Assembly: GCA_036346395.1 (NCBI GenBank)
Contig: CM070615.1
Span: 4,779,534 to 4,843,533, forward strand
Origin: Hsuehochloa calcarea
Taxonomy: Eukaryota > Streptophyta > Magnoliopsida > Poales > Poaceae
DNA: 64,000 nucleotides
Direction: 5' to 3'
This document shows, piece after piece, positions 13,801 through 24,463 of this stretch. The notes under the pieces were generated by a model. It searched no databases, was not told the DNA's origin, and saw only the letters and a program-made list of their open reading frames with translations. How positions within the stretch are numbered: position 1 is the first letter of the stretch; every line of letters begins with the position of its first letter. The position numbers and the translations under genes are program-made.

Positions 13801-14773
13801 GGTTTCTATCCATACGGGCGACTCGTAGTTAATACACAATATTGGAAATATCTCGTAGGACTTAGCTGTGCCGGCATACCAAAGGAAGTGTGCTAATCTT
13901 GTGGCAAAAAGACGTTCTGGCGTGTGGGTACATTGGTACACCCCTGCAGGGTATAAAACTATTCGAATAGCCTCGTCCTAGGTTATGGACACGCTTGGTT
14001 AGGTTTTGCAAGAGTTAGACTACAACCTTTTAAATTAAAATTTGACATGGTTGGTATGAATGGGTAATTCATGCTATTGTTGTGGTGACTAATGGTTTAG
14101 TCACTTCCAGGACTGTTGTTTTCTATCTACTGTTATTTTGTTGTCATTTACGGTTATTTGAACATTAAAAACAAATTTGTTAACTTGCTTTTAACTGTAC
14201 TACATTATTGCAAATAAAGATTGCTTTGTGCTGAAAATGAAACATACAGCGTCCACTTAAATAAGCTTGCATGTAGTATATGTATAGGTCTGTTACTCTA
14301 CACGTAAGTCTTACGGAGTATAATTTTTGTACTCATTTGTTTTGCTTAACTATTTGTTGCAGAGGAGGAAGGTGAGCCCCAAGGGCCTCACTTCTATGAA
14401 ATGTGCTGTGGATTCGACGACTAGCTTGGCGGTCCGGTCGGTTGCCTTGTGGGTTAAAGGCACACTGATTGGCTTTTTTGTTTATGGCCATCTTATGACA
14501 CTTTTGCTTCCGCTGTTAAATTCTTGTGTTTATGTGTATTTGGCCGATTGGCCTCTCTTTTGTAATAACTATCCTTTATTTATGTAACTTCTGGTTTGTT
14601 GTTTGCTTCGGTTCTATGTGAATGAATGGAATTGATGCATGGATTTTGTAAAGGGGTATGTATACTGCACTTCTGAGAAGTATACATGTCTCGAGTCTCG
14701 GTTTATTCGATTTGTGATGCTAGGACCAAATGGATGGTTAAGCATTAGAAGCCCAATAAACCTGGGTCTCACA
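10879..14773 (+). mobile_element. LTR-like insertion nested in the 5' LTR
   Basis: This is the segment absent from the 3' LTR. It starts TGAGTGAACATCCCAAC and ends GGGTCTCACA, a TG...CA pair, and carries no recognisable protein. It has a GC-rich core (11380-12650) with a possible TATA (CTATTTAAGC, 11747) and five copies of a GGATC palindrome, then an AT-rich half. Words near 13950-14000 (CTATTCGAATAGCC, GTTATGGACACG) recur in the LTR-derived repeats at 31200 and 33225, so these are related gypsy LTRs. It is best read as a solo LTR; the target duplication is not clear. Confidence 0.65.
11463..12618. repeat. Five dispersed copies of a GGATC-centred palindrome
   Basis: Imperfect palindromes of about 20-24 bp, of the form CCGTTGGATC then GATCAACGG, occur at about 11463, 12411-12432, 12456-12476, 12527-12547 and 12599-12618. 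All lie in the GC-rich part of the nested LTR, around its likely promoter. They are repeated protein-site-like words, but no binding factor can be named from sequence alone. Confidence 0.7.
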
Positions 14774-14865
14774 GTAGCCAGGATTGTGAGAGTTGAACGA
14801 CTTCTACCAAATTTATCGTCTCATCGAAAGATCAGGCCAAATCAGGACCTCCGTGGTTCATTAAG

Positions 14866-14877
14866 TGGTATCAGAGC
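14866..14877 (+). other. Primer-binding site, initiator tRNA-Met type
   Basis: TGGTATCAGAGC lies five bases after the 5' LTR end. It is the standard plant retrotransposon sequence complementary to the 3' end of initiator methionine tRNA, and it fixes the LTR boundary and the orientation of the element. Confidence 0.9.
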
Positions 14878-16188
14878 TACAGTTGACCGGTGAGAGTTCT
14901 CAGTTTTCTAGTAGTAGATTTGTTTTTCATGCCTAGAGTCCAGAAAATTACCAAAAAAATATTACATATATCATCCATACCGAGCCCCTTGAGCCATTGC
15001 AATTTGTTTCTGTTAGCTTGCGTAGTTGAATTTTTGTTGCATCGTCAAGTCGTTGTGCTGGTTTCTGTCTAGATTGGTCCAGTTTGGAGTCTCTTGCAAG
15101 TCGTCTAGTTCTACCACAATAATTTTTTTTCAGCCATCTCAGTGCTACCACGACAACTCGTGGTCTTTGCCTCCTCGCCACCGTCCCCCCGCCGCTACCT
15201 TTCACGCCGAACACCCATCACCCCTCGCAGCCACGCTTTTCCGCCGCAAAGACCCATCACCTCCTCCCCCTTGCGTTGCCTACCAATCTTTGCCGCAACC
15301 ACCAAAATGTCTGCCACAGCAATCGATCGACTACCACAGCGCCTACCGCTATTGGTAATCACTACCGCGGCACCAATTCGCTCTACCACCGTTCGACCAT
15401 CTTGTTGCTGCGACCACCAACCACCCTACCGCCACGAGCTAAAAGGGGTTGTTTTGTGTTGCCAGAAGGAAACCTAAAATTCATCTGACTACGATAACGC
15501 GATAAAAAAGAGTTTAGAGAGATAGAGAGAATATCTTTTAATTACTTTTATACCCACTCGCTTACAAAAGCTTATGACACAAATACCTCCCTAGGTCCGA
15601 AAGAGGAATTCGAAGAGTTTTGAGTCAGGTGCGGATTCGCAAAAAAAGGGGGCAAAAAAGACAAAGGGCAAAAAAAAAAAAGAGAGCAGAAAAAGGAAAT
15701 CGAAGAAGAAGAAAAAAGTGATGGCTTCTTTCTTGATTTTTTTTCCTTGTTTAGATTGGCATAGTTCATCCATTGCTCGCTTGCTTTGATAGTTCTTGTG
15801 CTGGCCTTACCGTTGTTGCTCCTAGTCGTTCTTGCGAGTTGCACTAACTAGGCTTGGTTTAGACTAGTACCAGCACTTGTGACTAGTACTTTGAAATACT
15901 TTTCAATTTTACATTCTAATTTGAACATTTGCTACTCCTTTGCTACATACTAGCCTTCCGAGGTCCACTTCCTACTAACTCAGCAGGTACCGTTTCTTCG
16001 CAATCGTTGGGCTATTCACAATTGAGAGTATCATGAACCAGCCACCGGTTGTACCACCTCCTTGCTGCATTGGTAAGAGCTTGTAAGAAATTGGTAAGGC
16101 GTTGTGAGAGAGTGACTTGTGAAACTCCAGAACCAAGTAGTCCATAGGGACATATACACTGTGATTTGTTCTTTGTGTTCTAGTAACA
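14878..16188 (+). other. Gypsy 5' untranslated leader, with a GC-rich interruption
   Basis: This is non-coding leader between the primer-binding site and gag. 15120-15480 is C-rich and unlike the rest, possibly a small insertion, but I cannot define its ends. 15640-15720 is a long A/G-rich tract. Confidence 0.5.
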
Positions 16189-17491
16189 ATGGCTGGGTCA
16201 CGCGGATCTACACATGGCAGAAACAACAACGACCACTCTTTAAAGCATGCGGGTGACAGGTCTCTCATACCTCGCACGAGAGAGCTCATGCGGCACATGG
16301 AGCACTCGCTCGGTGAGAGCATACGTAATGACTTGGATAAGATCAACGACAACCTCGCAGTGCTCCACACATGTGTTGAGCTCCTCGAACGTGAGCCACT
16401 TCTGAAATCATGGCCCAGGGTGAGCCAAGAGTGGAAGAGCCTCCTGCTCGCCGCACACCACTTGCTGCCCGCTCTTGGGTAGATGAGGTGGAAGAAGAAG
16501 ATATGAACAATTACAATGCTGATATGGAAACCGATGTATTCAATGTTCACAATGATTGCAACTATCGTTAACTTCGTCAAAATCATCATGGTATGGAAAG
16601 AAATCAACGTGAGGTACATGACCATAATGATGCATTTGGTAAAATTAAATTCATTACGCCTCCTTTTGCTATAAAATATGATCATGATGTTTATCTCACA
16701 TGGGAGCTTACCGTAGAACAAAAATTTGCTTGTCATGAATTCCTTGAAGATAAGAAAGTTCGGGCTGCTACTAGCGAGTTTTCTGATTTTGCGTCTATTT
16801 GGTGGAGCGAATATTGTCGTACTAATTAGAATATACCTAGAACATGGAATGCTTTGAAGAGAGCAATAAGGTATAGATTTGTACCTTCATATTATTATCA
16901 GGATTTGCTTAATAAATTTCAACGCTTAAGATAAGGCAGTAGTTCTGTAGAGGATTATTATCAAGAATTGCAAACTGGTTTGTTACGTTGTGGTTTAGAA
17001 GAAACTGAAGATGCTAAGATGGCTAGATTTTTATGAGGTTTACACCATAAAATTCAGGACATACTTGACTATAAAGAATGCAATTCTATCACTCGATTGT
17101 TTCATCTTGCTTGAAAAGCTGAGAGAGAGGTACAGAGACATCAATCCAGAAACAAAGAAAATTTTACAGGTTCTTTTGCAGGTCGCAAACTCAAGGGAAA
17201 TCAAGAGCACCATTTACTCCCTCTAGCAGAACACCTGCACATACAAACTCCTCCAACAGCCAGCGTTCATCTACTTCCACTGCACCATCACGCACACCAG
17301 AAATGAGCAAGAGCATGGTACAAGCCCCCACACAAAGTTCATCTTCGGTTGCTTCAACGGGTAGAGCACGAGAAACACAATGCCATCACTGCAAGGGCTG
17401 TGGACACATGACGCGAGATTGCCTTAGTAAGCGGGCTCTCTTGATAAAGGATAATGGTGAGTATACTTTAGCGAGTGACATTGAGGAATAA
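16189..17491 (+). pseudogene. Gypsy gag remnant with CCHC zinc knuckle
   Basis: A start at 16189 (MAGSRGSTHGRNNNDHS) opens a short gag N-terminus. 16593-16829 carries the conserved gag core (ITPPFAIKYDHDVYL, then EQKFACHEF and FASIWWSEYC), followed after a stop by further gag in a shifted frame to about 17050. 17303-17491 holds the nucleic-acid-binding knuckle CHHCKGCGHMTRDC, matching C-x2-C-x4-H-x4-C. Gag would form the virus-like particle in the cytoplasm. At least three stops or frame changes break it. Confidence 0.85.
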
Positions 17492-17497
17492 TATGCT

Positions 17498-18034
17498 ATG
17501 TTTGCAACTGACCTCGCAGGTGATGACCAAGAATCTGAGCGCGACGAGGAACAATATGGTGCTGAAATTTTAGATAAGTATTTAAGCCTTATAGTGAAGC
17601 GTGTACTTAGTGCACAAATGGAGCGTGCTGAGCATAATCAATGCCACAATCTGTTACAAACAAAGCTTGTCATCAAAGAGTGTTCATGTCGAGTGATCAT
17701 TGATGGAGGAAGTTGCAACAATTTGGCGAATATGGACATGGTTGAGAAGCTTGCATTGACCACACAACAGCACCCTTGCCCATATTACATTCAATGGTTC
17801 AACAATTGTGGCAAGTTGAAGGTAATTCGCATTGTGAGAGTCCATTTTTCTATTGGTTCTTATCATGATTATGCTGATTGCGATGTAATACCTATGCAAG
17901 TATGTTCTTTGTCATTTGGTAGGCATTGGCAATATGATAGAGATGTAGTGCATCATGGTAGAATTAATAAGTATACTCTCATGTTTAATGAAATAAAATC
18001 ACTTTGTTGCCCATGTCTCCTGGAGCTATTTTAA
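17498..18034 (+). pseudogene. Gypsy protease region remnant
   Basis: A 178-residue frame includes VIIDGGSCNNLANMDMVEKL, the retropepsin-like active-site segment in the D-G-G-S form common in this plant gypsy lineage. Further downstream VIPMQVCSLSFGRHWQYD matches the C-terminal protease flap/linker. The frame stops at about 18034. Reverse transcriptase and RNase H, which should follow over about 2 kb, are missing and integrase begins within about 100 bp. Confidence 0.8.
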
Positions 18035-18099
18035 AGGATGAATTAGACATAGCTAATAGAGAAAAGGAGAGTAGCAAAAGTAAAAATCAGATTGTAGCT

Positions 18100-19420
18100 A
18101 AAGAATTTGTGCACAGGAGGCGTATGGAGGAGGACTCATGGGACATTTTGGTGTCAAGAAGACGGATGATGTTTTAACCGATCACTTCTATTGGCCTAAG
18201 TTGAGGCGCGATGTTGAGTGCTATGTATCTCGCTGCACTACATGCCACAAAGCTAAGTCACGTCTTAATCCACATGGTTTATATATGCCTCTTCCTGCTC
18301 CTAGCGCACTTGGGAATATATTTCTATGGATTTTGTTTTAGGACTGCCTAGAATAAAGAGGGGGTAGTATTTTTATTGTTGTGGATAGATTTTTGAAGAT
18401 AAAGCATTTCATACCTTGTTATAAGAGCGATGATACTACAAATGTTGTTGAATTATTTTTCGGAGAAATTATTCGACTACATGGAGTGTCCAATACAATT
18501 GTGTCTCATCGTGATACAAAGTTTCTTAGTCACTTTTGGAGGACACCATGGGCTAAATTAGGGATAAAGTTGATGTTTTCTACTATATATCATCCCCAAA
18601 CATATGGACAAACTGAAGTTGTCAACCTGACATTGTCCACTATGTCGAGGGTTGTTTTGAAGAACTTGAAGATGTGGAAAGAATGTTTACCTCATGTGGA
18701 GTTTGCTTACAACCATTTGCATCATTCAACCACAAAAATGTGCCCTTTTCAGGTAATTTATGAATTTATTCCTCACGCTCCTATTTATTTATTACCTCTA
18801 TCATCTTCGAAAAAGGTAAATATTGATGCTACACAACGTGTTGAATTGATTCTGAAGATAGATGAGACAACTAAAGAGAATATAGACTTGCGGGTAGTGA
18901 GGGTAGAAAATAAATAATATTTGAACCTGGAGATCTTGTTTGGTTACATTTGCGCAAAGATAGATTTCCTAACTTGAGAAAGTCAAAATTGATGCCTAGA
19001 GCTGATGGTTCTTTTAAAGTGTTAGAAAATATTAATGATAATGCATATAAGCTTGATCTGCCGGCAGATTTTGGGGTTAGTCTCACATTTAACATTGCAG
19101 ATTTGAAGCCATACTTAGGAGCAAAAGATGACCTTGAGTCGAGGACAACTCCAATTTAAGAAGGGCAGGATGATGAGGACATCTCTTCTACTAATACAGT
19201 CATCCCTACTGCTTCTGATGTGCAAGGACCAATTACTAGAGCATGTGCTCGCCAACTAAATTATCAGGTGACTTCATTTCTCGGAGTGCATCCATATTAT
19301 ATGAATTCTATGATGATGTCTAAAGCACGTGATATTATTTTACTTAGAAATCAAGGATCGGGAGGCAAGCTAAATGGAGATGATCATACGAGGAATGAAT
19401 ATTTCTATACTGAGACTTAG
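18100..19420 (+). pseudogene. Gypsy integrase remnant and polyprotein tail
   Basis: 18138-18341 carries the zinc-binding HHCC part (GHFGVKKTDDVL, then CTTCHKAKS). After a stop, 18381-18917 carries the catalytic core: DRFLKIKHFIPC with the first Asp, SHRDTKFLSHFW where SDRD is usual so the second catalytic Asp is His, and GQTEVVNLTLS with the catalytic Glu. 18950-19159 is the C-terminal DNA-binding part (DLVWLHLRKDRFPNLRKSK, DLKPYLG). The tail GPITRACARQLNYQ runs to about 19420 inside the 3' LTR. Stops and the active-site change show it is inactive. Confidence 0.85.
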
Positions 19421-20014
19421 CAGAATCTAGCATAAAGACTATATATCAAGTTGTTTAGGCCAACACTTAGCAATATTTGAGTAAAGGAACTTGGTGCTGC
19501 ATCACCTATGCTAATGGGCCATGGGCATTGTAATTCGGGCTGGATACCTAGGGTTTGACACTATTCACATGATACTGTTCACACATGAACATTACCCCCA
19601 CAGCCACCGCTCCTCTCTTCCTCCTTTACATAGTGACCGCCATCCTTGGGGTTTGACGAGTTTTGTTAATTGAAGTTTAGCTTTGCTACTTTATACTTTG
19701 TCCTCTTGTTCGACGAGATCAACAGTGACATTATTCTTCGGAACCCCATTTATCAATACAATTTTAATCATATTTACAATTTCAGATTGTGTTTTACCTT
19801 GTTCTTACGTGCTTCTTCGGTGTATGCAGGAATTGATCTTCTTGATCAGGTCATCTGGGTATTCAAGCACGGTTGATAACAACTTGTCGACTCAGTCAAT
19901 GATTGCGTTGTTTTGAGCCTCATGAGTTCGTAGCGGATCGTGAGAATTAAACGACTTCTACCGAATTTATCGTCTCATCGAAAGATCGGGCCAAATCAGG
20001 ACCGCTGTGGTTCA
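19171..20014 (+). repeat. 3' LTR of the gypsy element
   Basis: This 844-bp segment runs from TGATGAGGAC to GTGGTTCA and matches 10116-10878 plus 14774-14860. It lacks the 3.9-kb insertion and so shows the unoccupied state of that site. Confidence 0.85.
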
Positions 20015-20280
20015 TCACTCCTGACGCACCAAGCAGCCCCGATGCCCCAAGGCCTCTATCTCTCCCAACTCACGCTGCCGTCTTGAGGCCCCCAGCCACC
20101 TCCCAACCGGTGCCAATGCCACCTCCAACCTCAATGTACAGCACCTCTCCATCCTCTTGTACACCTCCATTTGTTGACTCAGATCTAACAACTAAATCAG
20201 TTTTACTTGTTTCTAACTAAATAATCGACAAGCCTTATCATTTCCTTTTTGTTGTTCTCGTTGATTAAACATGTGAGTGG
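20015..20280. other. C-rich flank of the gypsy element
   Basis: The sequence is proline-codon-rich and continues the style of 9975-10115 on the other side of the element. No gene is recognised. Confidence 0.4.
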
Positions 20281-20565
20281 GCTGGTGAACCATGATGATG
20301 TTGTACTTGAATTTTTTGTTTACTTGGTATATTGTTGGTGAACCATGATGATGTTGTACTTTATTTTTTTTTGTTTAGTTGGTATATTGTTGTTGAACCA
20401 TGATGATGTTGCAATATTTAATCTGCAATCATGACATTCAGTTGTTCTTTTTTATTAAACACGACAGTGGGTTATTGAACTATGATGATGTTGCAATGGA
20501 TTGGCTCTATTCGGTTGTAATTGAATTTTTTGTTTGGTTGGTATATTGTTGTTGAACATGATGAT
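20280..20565. repeat. Irregular tandem repeat of about 60 bp
   Basis: Units of the form TTTGTTTRGTTGGTATATTG then TTGTTGAACCATGATGATGTTG recur four to five times, starting near 20283, 20335, 20392, 20473 and 20550. Copies differ by substitutions and small gaps. They lie just upstream of the Harbinger transposase remnant and may be part of that element. Confidence 0.7.
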
Positions 20566-20599
20566 GTTACAATTTTAGATAACTATATTCGGTTGAAAA

Positions 20600-21866
20600 T
20601 TTAGAAAACATCATTCGAAAGGCTACTAGTGTTGGTCACAACCCAAAAAAGAACAAGAGGAACCCTATGGTTAGGGAAGTGAAGCGTCTAGTGGACCATA
20701 TTGTTGTAGCAATTCTATGGCATCCCAAAGGTGTGATCAAGTAGATGATGAGATAATAGAGCACACGCAGAAGGTTGTTTGTGACTTCGACATGAGGTTC
20801 ACATTAGTTGTAGTTGGATGGCCTGGAGCTGCACATAATTCTCGCATATTCAACAATACTCTATCCAAGTATTCAGATTATTTTCCACATCCTCTTGTAG
20901 ATAATTCTTTTGTTTTTTATATGATCTATTATTTTGCCACCACTCATTCAATGTTTGGCACTTCATTCTTATATGTACGAAAATATTATATTATTGACAT
21001 AGGTACCCTAATCGAAGGGGTATCTAGCTCCATACAAAAGAGCAAAAGCACCATGTCCCGTGAATGGCAACGAGATCGAGCTCCAAGTGGGAAGGAGTGA
21101 TTCAATTTTGTTACTTCTCTCTCAGAATGTGATTGAACGATCATTTGGTGTGTTGAAGATGAAATGACGAATTTTGTTAAATTTACCAAGTTTTAAAATA
21201 AAGAAGCAGAAGAAGATCATAATGATATGTATGATGCTTCATAACTTTATTCGAGAAAACGTCTTAGATGATCGTCATTTTCGGAGGTACGAGGAGGATA
21301 AGAATTATATGCCACAAGCTGCTCAATAGGCACATCTACACGACTTGGTGAAAACGACATGTCAGTGAATGATGGGGACATGGGTGCTCTTCGTAATTTT
21401 ATTGCCGATTCTTTAATGGCTAATAAAGAGTAGGAATGTGTGTTTGCTATGCGGCCTTTTGTTGGTAGTGTTCTACTTTTAGGTATAATAATGGATGTTG
21501 CACCTTTTGTTGCTAGTATTGTTTCGTATAAAGAAAATATGTATCTCACCTTCTAAGTGCGATATTTTCCGTTTCAAATTGTTGCTCAATTGTTCATAAC
21601 TTAGTGAAATTAAGTCGTTTAATCAATATTTTTGCAAAAAGAATAAAAGAGAACCATATTTACACTAAATTAACATATAAACATGTCTTCAAAACCCTCA
21701 AAGATATTCAGATATTTCATCATTTATCTGTAACAACCAGCCCAACAAAAAATCGGACCACCAAACGACCTCAAGAAAAGGTACAACCATCAGCAGCCGT
21801 TGTTTTTCTGATCAGTGAGCGAAAACCAATTTTTGAGAAAAACTACGGCTCCACCAAACAGGCCAG
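20600..21866 (+). mobile_element. PIF/Harbinger transposon, 3' part
   Basis: This contains a DDE transposase remnant (about 20717-21460) followed by non-coding sequence ending in GCTCCACCAAACAGGCC near 21866. Read from the right, this terminus (GGCCTGTTTGGTGGAGC) is a typical PIF/Harbinger end, and an inverted related copy exists at 24715-25165. The left terminus was not found, so the element is probably truncated on that side. Confidence 0.75.
20717..21460 (+). pseudogene. PIF/Harbinger (HARBI1-like) transposase remnant
   Basis: The frame VVCDFDMRFTLVVVGWPGAA and HNSRIFNNTL, then KYSDYFPHP, is the DDE endonuclease core of plant HARBI1-like proteins, including the Asp of CDFDM. After an insertion-like break, other frames give NVIERSFGVLKMK, KKIIMICMMLHNFIREN and FRRYEEDKNYMPQAAQ, which are the family's C-terminal motifs. 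Stops and frame changes separate the pieces. A working protein would cut and join the element at TWA-type targets. Confidence 0.85.
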
Positions 21867-22260
21867 TATCACGGAGATGTTGCCATTTGGCCCATTTAAA
21901 TGCTGTTGTACCCCTCACACCTTTTCTCTTATTTTTTTCCTATTTTTTTCTTTGTATAGATAACCATCCTTGCGTATTGCTCAGACAGTTATACTTATTA
22001 AGAAATACTAGCTATTTGTATGAGAAAATACATACACCCGCGTGTACCCGTCGCAGAGTAGAGGCACCTCCGCTGCACAACTATACGTATATTTCTACCC
22101 ATCACACGGAAATTCCGTTTTATACAACCAACCAATCCCAAACATAAAACAAACTCTCTAATAAAATATATAAAATACACCACACTAACACGTGTCAAAC
22201 ACGCACACAGACTGGATCGACACGCGCCCTCAAACTGCACAGCCCGACGAGCGAGCCACA

Positions 22261-24006
22261 TCACCCCCCGCCTGCCCCACGCTGCTGCCGCCGCCTCCTG
22301 CCCATGGCCGCCGCGAGCGCGAGCAGGATCAGTGCGGGGGCGACCACCCTACCCAGTGGGAACCCACCGCGCCGCCTGCGCCTCCGCCGCCCTCTCCTTC
22401 TACCCCGCTTCTTGTCAACCCCGGTGTTCCCGCTGCTGTCGCCCTCCCCATCTGATTCGCTACTCGATTCGCTACGAGGCTCTGCTGCGGGCGGCTCACT
22501 GGGCGGCGTCGTTGGCCGCACTTCCTCTTGAGGCTGTGGCTTCGAATCCTCGGCGGGTGGGTCGGCCGGCGTTGGCTTTTGCGCCGGTTCCTCGGCGGGC
22601 AGTGGATCTTGCACCTGTTGTTGGGCTGGTGGATCACCTGGCGGCGAATCTTGTGCCGGTTCCTCGGGGGGTGGTTCGACCGGCGGTGGATCCTGCACCG
22701 GCTTCTCCGTTGGTGGATCGATTGGTGGTGGCTCTTTCACCGGTTCCTCGGCAGGTTGGTCGACCGGCGGTGGCTCTTGCGCCGGTTCCTCGGCGGGCGG
22801 TGAATCTTGCATCGGTTCTTGGGCCGGTTCCTCGGGCGGTGGCTCTTGTGCCGGTTCCTCGGGCGGTGGCTCTTGCACCGGTTCCTCGGAGGGCGGAGTG
22901 ACGGCCCGCGGCTTCGGCTCCTCGGGCTCCTCCGCGACGGCTGGCGGGTCCCGGCGCTCGGACTGGAACTCAACGTTGCACGGGATGTCGATCGGCGGGT
23001 CTGGAACTTTGGCCGGTGGCTCGGGCTCGATGTGAGGCGGCCCGAGCACTTCGATCAGCGTCTCCACCGGCAGTTCCTGGTACACCGGCTCGAACACGAC
23101 GTCGCACTCGATGTCGAGAACCGGCGGCTCCTCGAGTAGGATCGGCGTCTCCACCGCCACGTCGTGCTCCTCCTCCACTTCCACCGGCGTCTCCACGGCC
23201 ACCTCCTCCTCCACCGGCACGTCCCGAGGCGGCTCGGGATCCTGTATTGGCACCGTCGTCTCCACCGGCACGTCCCGAGATGGCTCCGGCTCCTCTATTT
23301 GCACTGGCGTCTCAATCGGCACATCGTGAGGCGGCTCGGGCTCGGGCTCCGACTCCGACGACTCGACATCGACCCAGTCCCCATGCTCCAACTCGAGGCT
23401 GGACGTCTCGTCGTGCAGCTCGACCTCCGTCTCGTCGGACGACATGCAGCCCGTGCTCTCGACGTCGAGGCGCGCCTCCTCGTCATCCCCGTTGCCGTCA
23501 TCCTCGTCCGGCGGGGCCTTCTGTAGCTTGGGCATGATGACGACGAGCAGCTCGTCGTCCTCCTCGAAGCCTACGGTGATACGGCCCACCTCGACGTCGG
23601 GCGGCACGTCGAACACCCGACAGAACCCCTCCACCACCTGCCGGTGCGCCACCCGCAGCCTCCCGACCGCCGTCTCCACTGCCAACCCATCCTTCCTCGC
23701 GCCGACGACGCCGATCTCCGTGCCGCCCTCGCTGACGCGGATCTCGATCTCATGCTTCGCGTACCCTACACGAGCACATGCGAAGAACGATCACATACCG
23801 TGCGCATGCTTGCTTGCATTAATGGCCTATCGATCGATGGAACAGCTGGGAGATGTGTGGTGCGTACCGGGGAGGTGGGCGAGGACGAGGAAGGCGGCGT
23901 CGGTCTCGGTGGTGGCGAAGGCGAAGTCCTCGCCAGGGGCGGCCGGCCGGGTGACTTGCACGGCGAGGTCTAGGTCCATGGCCTGGCTCTCGTAGCATGT
24001 AGGCAT
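22261..24006 (-). CDS. Small-heat-shock-domain protein with Pro/Glu-rich arm and C-terminal membrane anchor (RTM2-like)
   Basis: There are two exons on the minus strand: 24006-23868 and 23765-22261, with a 102-bp intron (GTACGC...TGTAG). The join restores LVLAHLPGYAKHEIEIRVSE, the classic start of an alpha-crystallin/HSP20 domain, which fills about the first 130 residues. An acidic linker follows, then about 200 residues of P/E-rich repeats (EEPAQEPPPEEP type), a basic cluster (GRRRGRRRRRRRGG) and a C-terminal hydrophobic segment VVAPALILLALAAAMG ending in RRRRQQRGAGGG. The product is about 547 residues. The layout resembles plant RTM2-like HSP20 proteins, which are membrane-anchored and often not heat-induced; the exact role is unknown. 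A second in-frame ATG at 23979 (MDLDLAVQV) has the stronger context (GCCATGG) and may be the true start. No disabling mutation was seen. Confidence 0.8.
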
Positions 24007-24290
24007 GATCTGTGTGCGTTTCTTGCTGCTTGGGACCAATAATAAACGTCGTTTCTTTTCTGTGTAGACTGCAGGCAATTTGGGGGAGCCTTTGGTCGCA
24101 CGCACGTATGCGTTTCTTCATGCGGTGGGTTTGGAAGATGCTCTTTTTAATTTGTGCTATGGAATTCCACTGAGAATGGAGCGTAATCAAGCTTCGTTTT
24201 TTTTTTAGAGAAAAATGAAATGCATACTTGCTCCAAATTTCCTCTTAGAAGAATATGAAATTTGCATTGAATTTTTTCTAAGTAGACCAC
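24007..24290 (-). promoter_or_regulatory. Upstream region of the HSP20-domain gene
   Basis: This is non-coding 5' flank of the minus-strand gene. Its distal part (24156-24290) is duplicated at 25543-25700. No clear TATA or heat-shock element could be assigned by eye. Confidence 0.4.
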
Positions 24291-24443
24291 TGTTGTAGAG
24301 GCGGCTCCACCGGCCCCAACGACTCAGCGAAACCCGCAGGGTAGACCCCGCAACCCACGAGCACGAAAACCCCCTCTCCGGGAGACGTCAGATGTCCCTT
24401 CGGGGATACCCCAGAGGTAATCCGGAACCTCGCACCCCATTTA
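24291..24443. mobile_element. 153-bp insertion with 20-bp target duplication (SINE-like, unclassified)
   Basis: The insert is GC-rich and flanked by near-identical 20-mers ending AGTAGACCAC at 24271-24290 and 24444-24463 (19 of 20 matching). The paralogous copy at about 25680-25700 has only one AGTAGACCAC and no insert, proving the empty site. Short size and a long target duplication suggest LINE-machinery (SINE-type) insertion. I could not identify convincing A and B boxes or assign a known family. Confidence 0.65.
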
Positions 24444-24463
24444 ATTTTTTCAAAGTAGACCAC

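Larger units (their letters stand above)
10116..14860 (+). repeat. 5' LTR of the gypsy element, split by a 3.9-kb insertion
   Basis: 10116-10878 and 14774-14860 together match the 844-bp 3' LTR at 19171-20014. Removing 10879-14773 leaves 850 bp, in good agreement. The first 270 bp also encode the polyprotein tail (GPITRARARQLNYQ), showing that the coding frame runs into the LTR in this family. The copies differ at many positions, so the insertion is old. Confidence 0.85.
10116..20014 (+). mobile_element. Ty3/gypsy retrotransposon, internally deleted, with nested insertion
   Basis: The two LTRs are recognised by direct comparison: TGATGAGGAC...GTGGTTCA occurs at 10116-14860 (interrupted) and 19171-20014. 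The 5' LTR is followed by a primer-binding site (14866-14877), and the 3' LTR is preceded by a purine-rich stretch near 19155-19170. Between them lie gag, zinc-knuckle, protease and integrase remnants in order on the plus strand. The reverse transcriptase/RNase H region expected between protease and integrase is absent: the protease-region frame ends about 18034 and integrase begins about 18100. Many stops and frameshifts are present, so the element is dead. No identical 5-bp target duplication is visible at its ends. Confidence 0.85.

Noticed and set aside
22600..22880. Regular GGTTCCTCGG-type repeats resembling an array with spacers
   Set aside because: They are the antisense of in-frame EEPAQEPPP-like codon repeats. 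Unit lengths vary in multiples of three and the organism is a plant, so this is not a CRISPR array.
22304..23995. Several plus-strand open frames of up to 189 codons opposite the HSP20-domain gene
   Set aside because: They are antisense shadows of the P/E-repeat coding region and have no splice or family support.
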